Shown piece after piece: positions 46,000-59,100 of a DNA stretch of 64,000 nt. The translations under genes and the position numbers were made by a program. Positions within the stretch are counted from its first letter, which is position 1. Each line of letters starts with the position of its first letter. This stretch comes from Albula goreensis (taxonomy: Eukaryota; Chordata; Actinopteri; Albuliformes; Albulidae): NCBI GenBank assembly GCA_022829145.1, contig CM040744.1, positions 1,934,001 through 1,998,000 on the forward strand, written 5' to 3'. The notes beneath the pieces are model-generated. The model did no database searches. It saw nothing but the letters and a program-made list of their open reading frames with translations, and had not been told where the DNA came from.

Positions 46000-48780
46000 A
46001 AGTTACAGAAATCTCACAGCTCATAGGCTATGGAGTAGTGTTGGGAGAGTGAGGTTTCATTTGCTCTTCAATATGCTATAGTGCTATATAGAGCTGTAGT
46101 GTGACGTCAATTACTGACAGTTTGGAACCAATCAGTGTGTTTGTGCTCCACAGTAAAACACATTGATTGGTTCATATTAAGAATGATATCTCCTCCCATT
46201 TCAAGTGTAATGAAGCTTTACTGTTCCATTACTCATATGAAGTGTACAAAATATGCACTTGTGTGTGGTGTGTGTATGTGTGTGAGAGGGGAAGAGTGTT
46301 TTTGCAAGATAATGCTGAGTATGCACGAGCAAGTAAGCGGGAGTAGTTTGAGGAACAGAAAAAGAGAGAGAGAGAAGGAGAGTGTGTGTGAGAGAGAGAA
46401 AGAGAGAGACAATGTTCATTATGGATGTTTATCTCTAAACAATATTTCTGCACTTCCTGCTGTTTTCTTATCAGCAGAGTCCAATGAACACACACGCAGA
46501 TTTGTCATCATTTATGATAAAATCACTTAAAAAGCAAAGCGTGCCGCATGCAGTGACATTGGTTTGTGTCATAAAAATAATGTACAGCAGTTCTCCTTTT
46601 TATTCGTGAGAATACCTACACTGTGTTCATTCTTACGTCTGGTGCTTATAGAGTAGCCCACACTGACAGGAAAGCGTCACCTTCAATGTGAAGTCAGTAT
46701 AGAATACGTGCTCTCGTTTCTGTGTTCTGAGACTGTTCGCCGTTAATGAAGAGCGTCATAACTGTCGACTGTTCTTTCTTACCTACCGAGCCTGTCCCTT
46801 CATGACGGTGAATGTAATTTAAATATTCAAATTAGCAATGTCCCAGAAATGGCCTGCTCGATTCAGCTTTTATAGAAATGCACACATGCTCACACACGCA
46901 CACACACACGCAAAGCTGATGAAAAAGACCAAACTGGTTATGAGTGAAATGTTCCTCTAGACAACATGACTGTCAAAGAGCAGTGCCCTGTGCCAAATAA
47001 AAACCGAAACACTTCAGCCCTTTAAACACGAGTGAAAGCCTTACACGTTAACGTTATAACTGCTAGTTCTGAAAGAAACAGTAATTTTCAACAATATTCA
47101 GACACAATTCTTTTATATTATTGTAAATTTTGGATACTGTCATATTTCTTTGAAAATTCTCTCAGATCTACAGGTAGTGTCCAAATTTTCCTGGCATCTA
47201 AAGAATTAAAATCATTTTAAATATGTCTTTAACTCAAGTCTGCTCACACATACACTGCTAGTACACGTTTACCCATCAGAGGGCTTGTCCAGAGAAGCAT
47301 GCATTGAAAGATACCCACTATTTTTTTTAAGTCAAGGGGAATAATTTTCGGGAAGGAGCTGAGCCAGTGCTGTAGTTGCTAGTCATCATAGACACCATAC
47401 TCTGATGGAAATTTAAAGTTTTGTATCATGGAGCTATAATTACGGACTTTTAGAATTTATAGTATACGGGCGAAGATTACCTGATAGTGTTTTTTTTCCC
47501 GGGTGAGATGGAATAACGTCTTCTGTATTCATTTTTTTAAAATCCAAAAATCATCTTAAATAAACTATCTTTTGTGTGAAACCCGTTGTTGTTCTGTTTT
47601 TTAAGAATGAAACTGTGACAAATAGATATAATTTTTCCAAAAGTATTGACTTCTGGTCAAAAAAATACAAAAACTCCCAATTTCAAAAAAAAAAAAAAAA
47701 AAAAGATATAGAGGTGTTTGTGGATTTTGCATATTTATATACGATACAATACAGTGTATAATTTTTTTAGCCCACCACATTACACATTTCAGGGATTTTT
47801 TTTTTTTTTTTGGTAAAGTAGGCCTATTTCTCAATGAATTGTACTTGTGTTCTATCATGGGCCATTGTATGTTTGGAGGTGTAAGGGAGTCATTCAGAAA
47901 ATCAGGTTTATGAGTGAATGTAAACACCAGTAATGTTTAACGTTGACTGAATGGTAAGAGAGCTTTATAGAGCCATATAACAGAGCTGTACATGACGGCA
48001 TAATTCTATAAAACAGAATATGCTAACCACAAAAAAAGATTGTTGTTATGTGTAATCCTAGTCAATTTTGGCTTTAAACTATCATTGATTGCACCACAGA
48101 AGCCGTCAGGATTCAGTGCTTATGTTTCTTGAGATTTTTAAAACTTATTTGAAAAATGTGGCCCACTCAGCCTGTTAACCTCGAGACCTTAATTAAGCTG
48201 CAAACACAAAACAGCAAGTCGTTCAGGAGTTCAGAAGAAATTTGCTTCGTCACTTGTAGTAAAAATAAATATCACTCAGCAAGGACAAGTTTATTATCCA
48301 ACAAGAAATTCGAAGGTGAAGATATGAATCTATATTGCTGTCGTAAAAGGGTGACTGCGCGTTCCTGTGTGTTTCCTAACGGACATGACATGGTCACGAG
48401 CCCGCGGGTGACTGCAATCTTTTCCCTGAACTTTACGCGCACATTACTTCTTATCGCAATGGATTAATACGTGTCGGGGGAATTGCTGTTCCTTTCCGTA
48501 TTTATGACTCAACTTGGCACTGTTTTCAAGACCACTTCTTGTCGTCTGGGTGTTTTCTTGAAATGAGGAATTAATAATATCCTTACGAAGTATGTGTTTC
48601 CGGTAATCGTAAACCCGTGAATTTTATCCTGATATAACGTAGCAAGGGATAATTTCCTGTATGCCAGGCAAGGATGTATTTTTGCCCTTTAAAAATATCA
48701 TGATGTCATTCATGATTGATATTTTGCGCAGATATCTGAGTATGTAAATGAATGAATATAGGAACTCATTCATCCGTTTT
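46000..48780. other. intergenic between pgm5 and tmem252, left part
   Basis: AT-rich. A GA/TG low-complexity patch lies at 46265-46410, and A and T runs occur at 47683-47704 and 47797-47811. No gene recognised. Confidence 0.5.
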
Positions 48781-48784
48781 TTTC

Positions 48785-49170
48785 CCACCAGTCTGAGCAG
48801 CCTAGCCAGCACAGTCGTGGTCTTCCCTGGGGTCTCCTCCCAGTTGTATGTGCCCACGAAACACCCCCGAAGGGAGCTACTGACATGATGAACCACCTCA
48901 ACTGGGTGCTGTCACTGCAGAGGTGCAGAAGCTGTGCTCCAGGGTTCTCTCAGGTCACCAAACTCCTCACCACATCACAGAGAGCAAGCCCAGCCACCCT
49001 GAGGATAAAACTCACTTTGGCCGCTTGTATCTCTGGTCTCAGTCTCTCTATCGCTACCCAAAATCCAATTGGGTGACTTTGCCTTATGGCTCAGCTCCAT
49101 TTTCACCATCACGGCCCTGTGCAATGCCACCCTTAACCAGCGGTGGATCTCATGGTTATTTTTAACCTCA
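48785..49170 (-). mobile_element. L2-like LINE fragment (3' end of reverse transcriptase ORF)
   Basis: The reverse complement reads ACAAGCGGCCAAAGTGAGTT, then CAGGGTGGCTGGGCT, GATGTGGTGAGGAGTTTGGT, CAGTTGAGGTGGTTCATCAT and GGGAGGAGACCCCAGGGAAGACC. These are the well-known 3' coding phrases of fish L2-type LINEs (typically GGGTGGCTGGGCTC, GTTGAGGTGGTTCGGGCATC, GGGAGGAGGCCCCGGGGAAGACC). Frames are broken; it is a 5'-truncated dead copy. Confidence 0.75.
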
Positions 49171-50087
49171 TACTCCAGAATACCCAAGTTCCTCCACTCC
49201 CCTCCCCAAAGAATGGGGCAAACCATCCTTTGATTGGAAAGATCTATGACCTCATATTCAAAAATGTTACAAGTATCTTTAATTTCTCAAGCGAAAGAAA
49301 AATGTATATGTTTGCTTCAGAAAGTATTAGCTCTCCTTGGATATTCTACTTTTACTTTGCTTTAAGATATGCCAAAAATGAGTTAAAATGCATTCCATTG
49401 TTGGTTTTGCTACTGATTAATAAAACAATGTTTTATTCTGAAATAATGCATCATACTTCATATTTGTCACACTTGAATGTATTCAAACTCTGTATTACTG
49501 TCAGCCTTAAATTGGTTCAGCACAAAATGTTTTCTCAAGAATAGATATAAAAATGGTGCTTGGGTTCAATTTGGACCATGTGGAAAACTCTGGTGTTTTG
49601 GAACACCAAAAAAACAGCCTTTTTCTAAGTTGTTTTATTCACTTTTATTTAAAAAAAAAATGCTTTTTCCATGTTGTTTTATTCACATTTATTTTTCAGG
49701 CAAAAATAAAAAAAACAGCAGTATTTATCTTCATTGTGCCTTTTATTTGAAAAACCAAAGTTGACATGAAATAACTTTGTGGAAAGACAGCAGTAGGATG
49801 TACAGAGACCACCACAGTACCTGATTCAGGAGCCGAGCTCTGTGGTGTGAAGCTAAGTGCAGAAAGAGGTAATCAATCATGACGTTATCGATGAGCGAGA
49901 CAGGTTAATGAACACCTGTGTCTTACTTAATTAGAGCTAATAAACCCTCTCTGGATCCGGTGTTCATGGAGTCTTATCGCTCACACTGTGTGCAGTTCTC
50001 AATTTACTCTTTCTGTTCCCATATGCATCATTGCTTTCATTAGATTTGTTTTCTATTTTAATAACACCTCAATAAAAGTGTTTGTGG
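49171..50087. other. intergenic, AT-rich
   Basis: No gene recognised. Repeated TTTTATTCAC-type sequence near 49625-49745. The right end (49860-49945) has the CACCTGTGTCTTACTTAATTAG context often seen beside fish mobile-element ends. Confidence 0.45.
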
Positions 50088-50945
50088 AGGACCGCAGTTT
50101 AACTCCAGTCCTGGAGGGCGCAGTGTCTTCAAGTTTAACTCCAGTCCTGGAGGGGCGCAGTGTCTTCAGTTTAACTCCAGTCCTGGAGGGCTGCAGTGTC
50201 TGCAGGTTTAACTCCAGTCCTGGAGGGCGCAGTGTCTGCAGGTTTAACTCCAGTCCTGGAGGGCCGCAGTGTCTGCAGGTTTAACTCCAGTCCTGGAGGG
50301 CCGCAGTGTCTGCAGGTTTAACTCCAGTCCTGGAGGGCCGCAGTGTTTGCAGGTTTAACTCCAGTCCTGGAGGGCGCAGTGTCTGCAGGTTTTAGTCCTG
50401 GACTCCAGTCCCTGGAGGGGCAGTGTCTGCAGGTTTAACTCCAGTGTTTGCAGGTTTAACTCCAGTCCTGGAGGGCCGCAGTGTCTGCAGGTTTAACTTC
50501 AGTCCTGGAGGGCTGCAGTGTCTGCAGGTTTAACTCCAGTTCTGGAGGGCCGCAGTGTCTGCAGGTTTAACTCCAGTCCTGGAGGGCTGCAGTGTCTGCA
50601 GGTTTAACTCCAGTCCCGGAGGGCCACAGAGTCTGCAGGTTTAACTCCAGTCCTGGAGGGCCGCAGTGTCTGCAGGTTTAACTCCAGTCCTGGAGGGTCG
50701 CAGTGTCTGCAGGTTTAACTCCAGTCCCGGAGGGCCACAGAGTCTGCAGGTTTAACTCCAGTCCTGGAGGGCCGCAGTGTCTGCAGGTTTAACTCCAGTC
50801 CTGGAGGGCCACAGTGTCTGCAGGTTTAACTCCAGTCCTGGAGGGCCGCAGTGTCTGCAGGTTTAACTCCAGTCCTGGAGGGCTGCAGTGTCTGCAGGTT
50901 TAACTCCAGTCCTGGAGGGCCACAGTGTCTGCAGGTTTAACTGAA
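50088..50945. repeat. 37-bp minisatellite array
   Basis: Unit TTTAACTCCAGTCCTGGAGG + GCCGCAGTGTCTGCAGG, about 23 copies with small variants. CTCCAGTCCTGGAG is an internal near-palindrome. The unit resembles the end of a common fish repeat (ACTCCAGTCCTGGAGGGCC), so the array probably grew from such an insertion. Confidence 0.94.
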
Positions 50946-51669
50946 GGGCTGCAGGATCGTAGCCCATTGAATATATCTTCTTCATAAGTAGCTCATCAAT
51001 TCTTTGAGTACTTTTGGGCTGCAGGAAAACTGGAGTCATCACAAATTTGGCTTCAATCATTGCATCGTCAGGCTTTTCTCTACCCTCGGAGCATGGGACG
51101 CTCATTCTCAATTTTTTTTGCCCAATCCCCAGTACCACTCACTGCTAGTCCCACTAAAAGCACTCAGCCTCAGCCAGCATCTGTAAAACAGCCATTGTTT
51201 TGTCAGCAAAGGCTTCATGCAAGCTTACTGGTGCCCTCAGATTCTTCTTAAGATGGATTTTGTTGGCCCAGTATTTTGTCTATGTCTAAGTTCATTACAG
51301 AATAACCACTAGAGAATTTTCCTGCTCTGCATAGAAGCTTCAGAATGGAATCCTGTCTATATCAGTTCATGATTAGTCAGAAAAACTGACCAGTGGTTTA
51401 GTAGTAAAGAACATCCTCAATGTTGGGCAGATTAATGCCACAACAGAGACATTAGTTTGTCTGGCTCATTGTTATGATGTCACAGATATGAACCTGACAA
51501 TTGACATTACTGGTCACCTAGTCAATCTGGCCACCAATCAGAGGAGGAGGGTAGAAATGCTCTTCCTCTCGCTCTGCATGGGCTTTCTCAGCCACCGTAG
51601 TGCAGGTTCCTGGCCAAGACCTGACCACACCTCTCTTGCCCCTCAGGATTTGAGGTGCCTAATGGCTAT
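50946..51669. other. tmem252 3' flank
   Basis: Downstream side of tmem252, which is on the minus strand. No coding signal. No AATAAA in the minus sense was noticed close to the stop. Confidence 0.4.
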
Positions 51670-52594
51670 TTAGCGAGGAGACGGGGGCGTGGCTTCAGGG
51701 GTGGGGCTTCCAACAGAATGTGAGTCTGACTGGCTGTGGCCCTGAAGGACAGCGTCCTTGTAAGAGGGCGGCTCCTCACTGCTGTAGTCCTCAGTTGTTG
51801 CCTCGGTGGCGCTAAGCGTGTAAAGGGGCGGGGCTATGTTGTAGCTGGGTTCAGTTTCAGAGACCCAAGTAGCTTCGGTGACAACAGTGGCCGTGGAAGC
51901 AGTTCTCGCCTGAGATTCTTCGTAGGATGGCGGGTAGAAGCCAGGCCTGAAAACATTACACATATTGTCATATGGTCTTGACAACTGTGATTTACACCAA
52001 CTGACAAGAGTTTACTTACAGTCACCTGAGTCATTGCTAAACAGCTGAATGACTTCAGTAAAATAATACACAATTTGAATTTGTCAAATGTAAGCATTTA
52101 AAGCTAATTTATTTCATGAAAATGTATGACAAATTGTACATTTATATTTGTTGGACTAACGAAGGTAACAAAGAGCAAGATCACAGGGTGGTTCCAAAAT
52201 CAAGCCATACCTGTCGACAGTGAGGACGTGCGTATTCCTGGGCGAAGGGCGTGACCGACTGCGCTGCTGGTACACCTTGCTCTTCATCCCCAGGAAGACG
52301 GTCCAGCTGACCCCCGCGATGAGCAGGATGAACCCCACCGTGACGCAGGCGTAGGCCAAGACGAGTCTGGCAGTTTGTCCGCCACCCCCACCCCCACCCT
52401 GGCCACCCCTCCCCCTGCTGCATGGACAGCAGGAAGGCCCCCAGGCAGATGAAGGCGAAGCCAAAGGCTGGCAGGGTGAGTCTGGCCAGAATCACCAGGT
52501 ACCTCCGAACCGACTTCCTCAGGTTTATGGCATCTGGGCCGCAGGTGCCTGGCTGCAGGTGACAGGCGCACCTGATGCAGGTGTGGCCGGACAT
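51670..52594 (-). CDS. tmem252: tmem252, small two-pass membrane protein, two exons, frame break in exon 1
   Basis: Minus strand. Exon 1 is 52594-52211, intron 52210-51947, exon 2 is 51946-51670, with GT-AG and phase 2 (Val-Asp-Arg across the junction). Membrane segment 1 is about LARLTLPAFGFAFICLGAFL, followed by LS; segment 2 is about LVLAYACVTVGFILLIAGVS. The cytosolic tail has three PPxY motifs (PPSY, PPLY, PPSY), which in this family suggest binding to WW domains of NEDD4-type ligases. This matches my memory of human TMEM252 (VCLGAFFIS, GFVILL, YPPAYEES, PPLY, APPSY). The two membrane segments are in different frames: one base is gained or lost in the G-rich run at about 52382-52426. Convergent with pgm5, as in human. 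Function is largely unknown. Confidence 0.88.
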
Positions 52595-52990
52595 TTAAGA
52601 GTGCAGGTGTACACAGGTGCTGCGGATGCTGGTGTCGACAGGCGCAGATCTTGCAGGTTTTGGTTTGATGTTAACAGGTGTAGATCTTTGAGGTAAAAGT
52701 TCAATGTTCTCGGGTGAAAATCTTGCAGGTTAAAGGCTGATGTTCACCTGTATGGAGATGCAGGTGTAGAATCGATGTTTCCTTGTCTGGTGCCGCAGGT
52801 AAGAGGTGGATGTTCGCAGGAGCTGTTTTTGCAGGTGTTGATCTTGATGTTGATCAGCCTGGAGCTGCAAGCGAAAGACGGATCTCTCAGTTGAGACGAA
52901 GATGAATGTCTGATCTCTTCACCTGTGGCTCTTTATGCCTTCAGCTCGGGGGGGCGGGTCCCAGGTGAGTTTGCCCGCTGCTCTGCTCAT
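52595..52990 (-). promoter_or_regulatory. tmem252 5' region with CAGGTG-rich degenerate repeat
   Basis: CAGGTGT, GCAGGTT and GCAGGTG motifs recur from about 52603 to 52840 with ATCTTG/GATGTT spacers. This is a worn-down tandem repeat just upstream of the tmem252 start. No TATA box could be placed with confidence. Confidence 0.4.
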
Positions 52991-55900
52991 AAACAGCTCG
53001 ATAATTAAAGCCAGGCTCATATCAGCAATTCAGCCATAAATATGGAGAATGCACCATCATTCTGGAAGTTGCTGGGTGATAAAACATGCAAAAACAAGGC
53101 GGCACACCTGCGCGACTCTTCCTGCCTCACCTGTCACCTTCGGCCAGTTCAGTAAGTGGGGTTGGTCTCTTGCCGTTTTCTCCAGGTGGGGATTTCTGTG
53201 TGCCTTCATCATGAATTTTGCATAGCAACAAATATAATTTTGAAAAATTTGTGTCTTGAGATTTATAATTCGGATTGTTATGACAAAAAAATAGCCAACC
53301 GGGATAACGTGGCATCATGCATTTGAGAGGCCATATTTCTGTGTGTGATGTAGTTTTTGAATTACATTTCAGTATACTATATAATTCAACACGAAGAAAA
53401 TGAATGTTGAGAACGTAAGTCATTTCCATCTCCTTTTGCTTGGATAAAAGGTCCGTTTGATAAACTGACTGATTTTTTCCTGTGATATTTTTGATAGAAA
53501 AAAGAACGAGAATGACAGGAAGTTGTGGTGTCAGACACAAAGCTTTTTGCCTCAGTTTCAAAGAAATGTGGAATATTCTTATGAAATATTTGTGACATTT
53601 TACGAAAACTGTTGGAACTAACAGAGGGAAATAGAACAAAACTGAGGCTTGACCTCTGATCTTCAGGGGCAAACATGTATATGTGCTTCTGACGGACAGT
53701 ATTGCACATCACAGGGTCCTCTCCACAGACCTGTATATTTTTCATATAACTGTTTTCGTTATTGTGTAATAGTGGTTTTCATACAAATGTATTAATTTCA
53801 TAATGTTTGTCCTAAGAACTACTACAGGAGTGGGACCCTTATGTGAGCTGATTGTAGTTACAACCTATTTCTTGATTAAATTCCTTAAACTCCCTTGACC
53901 ACTGTACGAATATTCTTCATGACATTTGCTTTATTTTTGAATAAAGATAAGTTTCATCTTTAGAGACCATGTGGAACACTTCGCGCAGGGCTGCTCTGAA
54001 TTTCTGACCAAAAGCGTCCATTTGACAAACAAAAGGGATGTTTCTGTGGATAGGAAAGTAACAATGACAATAACATGTTGGTCAGAGTTAAGGTCGCATA
54101 GCTAAGTGATTAATGGAAGGATGTGCTGCCTACAGTAACAATATCTTTTACTCAGCCTTGTATAAACGCAGTGTTCTTTGTGCAATTTCTGCAGAGGACA
54201 TTCTCTTCCCCAGATATTGATAAGGAGAATCATGAGGCGGGAAAAGGCAGGGCACGTAAACACGGCTAGGAAATAAAACGTGAAAAACGGCTGAGTAATG
54301 CGTGGTTGCGTGTTCAGAGAAGGGTGCGGAGCGCGCTAACACGCACGCACTCCAGTGACTTGACCATCTGACCTCCGCGTGCACAGGAAGCGCGGTCAGG
54401 AGATTGAATGCGACAAGGAAAGTGTTTATAGCCTTGACGTAATCTTTCCAGGGATCTTCAGAAGCCGTCGGGACACAGTTCACAGCCCTTCTGGGCCAAT
54501 TCAAAAGCAGAAAACTGCGTATTTGTCATTAAGTAACTTCTGCAGAAAGGAAGCATATTCCAGTCGTTAATCTCTTGTTTTGTCGTTTTGAGCTTAACGA
54601 TCATGGACTTAAGTACTATGTCGACGCCTGTAGTATCTTGACAGAGCCATTTACCCTACTCGTGGTTTAGGGGTTTACTAGCTGACCATAAACGCAATTG
54701 ATATGTTGGACAGCCGTTGCATAAAGATTTTCCGTACATTCGCGGTCAAGGCTGTTAAAAACCAGGTGTCAAGGCTGTTAAAAACCAAGAGCTTCTGATG
54801 TCAATGGTAAAATCCCTGGATGTTTGGATAACTATGTGGATTTTTCCACACTGATAGAGCAAATCCGTAAAAGTGAAAATCATGCAAAAGAATGTGCATA
54901 TGATGTACGAAACGTCCACACATTTACCATACAAGTTATGTATGGGCTTTAGATACAAATAAATATGAAAACTGCAGATTCATTCCAGCTTTGCTTGTAA
55001 CGCCGAATGCAAAAGAAACAAGACAGGTACAGGCACAGTGACTAGATACGCCTTTGCAATTATGGTCTGAGCAAAGCACTCATTTTGTACTGCTTCATAA
55101 AACATGCAACTACACAAGTCAAATGAATGATATATTGGCTGTGTCTGTCATCAAAAGCGAACGAACAATGCCGACCCTTCAAAGTGTAAAAACATGCAGC
55201 ACATTCAAAAAAATAAAAAAGGCACCAAGAGAGGAATATTTACTTGTAATCATGGGGGAACCTTTTTGGTTCGATCTATTTAGATTAACCAAAGAACCCT
55301 GAAGCATCTTTGTTTCAAGAATAAATGTCCTTATGAATATGAAAACATAAAATTCAGTACTGTATACTGTATAATACAATATTTTTTTTCTGTCTGCTGT
55401 AGTGGTGTTTGCATTGGTCATTGAAAGAAAACCAGCTACACTACGTTGCACTACTTTACCTAATTGTTAAAACTGTAATCGTTTGCATTTTTTAAGCATT
55501 GTTTTATTTCTTTGTTTAAAAATTGTATCTGGTCTGTAAGACATGCAATGCGCAAACAAGACACATCTTACTCAATTTAAATAAAACTACTGAAAAACAA
55601 TATGGAATGTATCTCACTAAATGGAGTCGATAGTGATAATAGTGTATATGTGAAATTGAATGTTGCATTTTATGTTAAAAGGCGATTTAAACAAAGCCAA
55701 GGCACTGCTTTTCACCAATGAAACTTAATTTTAAAAAACATCTGGCGACGTTTGAGTACTCTGAAATAGTCTCAAATCTTATTATCTTCATTATGTCTCT
55801 ATATTTTGATATGGCACATCACGATGTAACCATTATGATGTGGTCACTGTATCCAACATTGCGCAAGCGTTTTAAGCATTGTGTGAAGTCGGTCCCTTTC

Positions 55901-57130
55901 TTAGTTATTTCTAAACTAATGTGTAGTCACTCATTATTATGCATGTTTCTTTTTTCAGCTCTTAATATTCAATACAAGTTTCAATACGGTAGACAAATAA
56001 CCTAAAGTACCCCCTTCCGCAGACAGCCTTCAAAGTCGTTGTTTTGTGAAAGTGACACCTCGGGGTGAAAGATTTCGTTGGTTCAGCAGGTCGTGCAGAT
56101 AAGGATCTAGGACTTCGGCTGTGAATGAGAAGAACCTTCGGCTCGCGGCCAGGGAGGAAGGGCGCATGGAAAACCGTAATTCATGGCAGGGGAGCGCTTG
56201 CTGATAGGGACTTTATGGGGTTGGGGCTATCTGAACAACGGTTTATACTCTCGAGTGTTGTAAGTTTAAAAAGAACTATAAAAAAATCAATGCAAGCCAC
56301 TAATATAGCCGTGCACCAACAGTGACCGTTTTAATGTTCGAAGGGTGGTGTGTTATTTGCGCTTTCTATCGATGATATTCCAGAGTATCAACATGAGTCA
56401 TAGACATCTGGCAGTCATATTGTACGTGAACCGCCTTTGGAGAAATAATGGCCCATAATAATAATAATAATAATAATAAAACCAAAACAACAACAACAAC
56501 AATAATAATAATAATAATATGCGTGGAACTGAATCAAATCATAGCTTAAACGTCACTGGACACAGTGTATATATACTTCAATTGATGTTCCCATGCACAC
56601 ACTTTTAACTGCACAATTTTTGGTGATTTTTGTTCCATTTTCCACGAACATTAAAGTCCATTGAGCTTTTGAAAAAGAAAAATACAAAAAGAAAATCAAA
56701 AAGATCGTATAAACGATTATAAATTGATTGATTTATGTTATAAAAGATTTTATGGTACACATCGATGCCACTAAACATAGTCAACAAAATCCATGTTTGA
56801 TGAAAAAGCAAGAGTGCGCCGCTGTGACTCCCGCAGGCTGTAAAATACTGGTGATCATCTTAACCAGTCACACACAAACAAGGTGCGCTGTCACTCGGTA
56901 GCCCTTTGTCCTTGGTTTGTCTAGACTAGCTGAGATAAAGCTCCATTATAGAGGCTTTATAAAACTCACAATTACAGTCCCTGCACGAGTTCGCAATCCA
57001 TGCGTTTCATTTCCTACAGCCTACAACCATGCGAAGGACGCGTTTAGATTGACTGGTACAAAGTAATCATATGTGTTCTGCTTAATAAACGCCTCAGAGA
57101 GCCAATATATTTTCTGAGAAATTGACCCTG
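52991..57130. other. intergenic, no gene supported
   Basis: Mostly AT-rich. A 181-codon minus frame (53127-53672) is the longest, but it has no recognisable domain and is low-complexity in places, so it is not called. An ATA/ACA triplet repeat lies at 56456-56519. Confidence 0.5.
56456..56519. repeat. ATA / ACA trinucleotide repeat
   Basis: AATAATAAT, then CAACAACAAC, then AATAATAAT. Confidence 0.93.
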
Positions 57131-57136
57131 ACCATA

Positions 57137-57421
57137 CAGGTATGCGCCGCATAACGTCCGTTCGGGCAACGTCCGACTGCATATACGTTCGTGGTCTTAT
57201 ACGGTTATAGAAATCTCGATCGGATAACCTATTTCACCCATATATTACCTTGCCAGATACATTCGCTGAAATACAATACTGTATGTGTAGAGTATCTTGG
57301 CTATTTCGTCAATACAGGTACGCTACAGCATCCCATATAGTTTTGATAATATGGTGTTCGCACAACTCACATCACATAAGGTCCTGTTTCACAGAACGTA
57401 TCGTGGACGTTAAGCAACCTG
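57137..57421. mobile_element. Tigger-like (TcMar) MITE, 285 bp with TA target site
   Basis: The element starts CAGGTATGCGCCGCATAACG and ends ACGTTAAGCAACCTG, giving imperfect inverted ends CAGG...TTAACGTCC. It is flanked on both sides by TA (57135-57136 and 57422-57423), the target duplication of Tc1/mariner elements. The near-end phrases GGTGTTCGCACAAC and TTCACAGAACGTATC resemble those of vertebrate Tigger-type elements. Confidence 0.7.
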
Positions 57422-58019
57422 TATACAAGACATTTTTAGACAATACTTTCTGTGACCACAACAAATTTCTAATGAAATTTCTATGACATACAAAAATAAT
57501 TCTTTAATGACTACCCAAACAGACGAAATAAATAAAATTACAGAATTGATTTGATTTGAATATGATTCCACACTTTATATACTAATATTTCAAGTTCATG
57601 GTTACTTCAGTTATGCCGCTTCTTCATGCCTATATTAAACCTCCCATTCGAGCATAATAGAAACAAAAAATCATTTTGAAATGAACCTGTCAAAGCCATT
57701 GTGGTAAAAAAAAATCTCTCAGTCATGCAATAAGAGTTCCGGCCCTATTTTGAAAGTCATACGTCAAAAGTCGGAAATCAGTCATAGCCCTATTTTTGCA
57801 ACGTTCGACGATTGGGGTGGGAGCTCAAAGCTATTTTAGAGGTCAAACTAAATTCCATAGCGCTACTAGCACTAGGAGGTAGATCACATGGCACAATCTG
57901 CAATGGGTGAAGTTCTGTGTTAATATCAACTACAGGGCGTTGGCATGAGGTTATTTCAGTGAATCATAATGACTGTCACATACAATGAAATCACATGCAC
58001 CCAGCGCTCACAAGACAAC

Positions 58020-58424
58020 ATGGATGATCTTAGGCAGAGGAATTAGAATTTCACACCAGAGGAGACAGTGGTACTGGTTTGTGAGGTCTATAGTTGACAT
58101 GTGCAAATTTTTGGATCTGCCAGCAAGCCTCCAAGACTTGAGGAAATCCAGAGTAGTTGGGATCAGGTGACAGCTTGTGTAAATGCCAGTTCACCTGGTC
58201 CACTGAGAACCACTGCACAATGCAAATGGCATTTCAGTGATGCCAGGCGGAGAGGGAAGGCAAAGCTTTCCTCAAATTTGCGAGACATCAGGGCTATTGG
58301 AGGGGGTCCTTCCACCACCCAGCCCTTGACCCCAGCAGGGGAGATTGACGCGTCCGCCCTGCCACCTGGTGGTTTTGGGGAAATTAAAGTTGCTATTTCA
58401 GGTATTATTATGAGATATGGATAA
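58020..58424 (+). pseudogene. Harbinger Myb/SANT-like DNA-binding protein, broken
   Basis: In one frame from ATG at 58020 the product shows NFTPEETVVLVCEV, then SSWDQVTACVNAS, GPLRTTAQCKWHFSDARRRGK and AKLSSNLRDI. This is the pattern of the Myb-like partner encoded by Harbinger elements. Two stops break it early (58044-58046 and 58095-58097), so it is a dead copy. The partner normally carries the transposase to the nucleus and DNA ends. Confidence 0.7.
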
Positions 58425-58574
58425 GTAACAGTGACAATGCAACCTGCAGTTTAAATGTTTTATTGAGATATATTCATGATACACGGTGAACATCTCTGAC
58501 CATTATTTTAGCAGTCTGCTCCCATCGGACCTCCACCACTCTCCATTAATCCTCTGGTGCTATCCTTGTCACAA

Positions 58575-59100
58575 TGCTATCAATGATTTAATAAAACACA
58601 ACATGCTACGAAGAACGCACTGACATTCTGAGGGCTGTATTGTAATGTGCCACCTGATCTGTCCAGGCGTCTGAAACGCATTTTCAGAAGGCCAAATGTT
58701 CGCTCAGTTACACTCCTTGTCCTCAATAATACATGATTGAATCTTTGTTGCCGTTGAGATGTTGGCACGATGTATGGTGTCAAAAGTCAGGTACGTAATG
58801 GAAAGCCATTATCACATATCAGCCACCCGTTCAGGGGCGCAGCACCCTGTAAGGACTGCAGATTGGCCAGAACGAATGAATCGTGTGTAGAACCGGGATA
58901 ATTGGCGAACACGTATGGTGTGACCTTTCAGTTTGCACCACTGAACCTGGACATTTACTGAATGGAACGTTGCGGCCCTTCTCCTTAGCTGTATTAAAGA
59001 AGGAGTGAAGCTGTTTGAAAACTCGTTGGCAGTAACGCCATCTTCTCCTTGCAATTATGTATTCCATTCCATACTATTGGGATCAACAGCAATACAGAGA
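58575..59100 (-). pseudogene. Harbinger transposase (HARBI1-like, DDE_Tnp_4), broken
   Basis: Minus-strand pieces in shifting frames: NYPGSTHDSFVLANLQ (58870-58920), GWLICDNGFPLRT (about 58790-58830), and a long C-terminal piece with TRSVTERTFGLLKMRFRRLD and SGGTLQYSPQNV, ACCVLLNH (58580-58783). These are the conserved blocks around the second catalytic Asp and Glu of PIF/Harbinger nucleases. At least two frameshifts or stops separate them. Confidence 0.8.

Noticed and set aside
53127-53672. 181-codon minus frame upstream of tmem252
   Set aside because: No domain, no signal for splicing or promoter, AT-rich composition; most likely chance.
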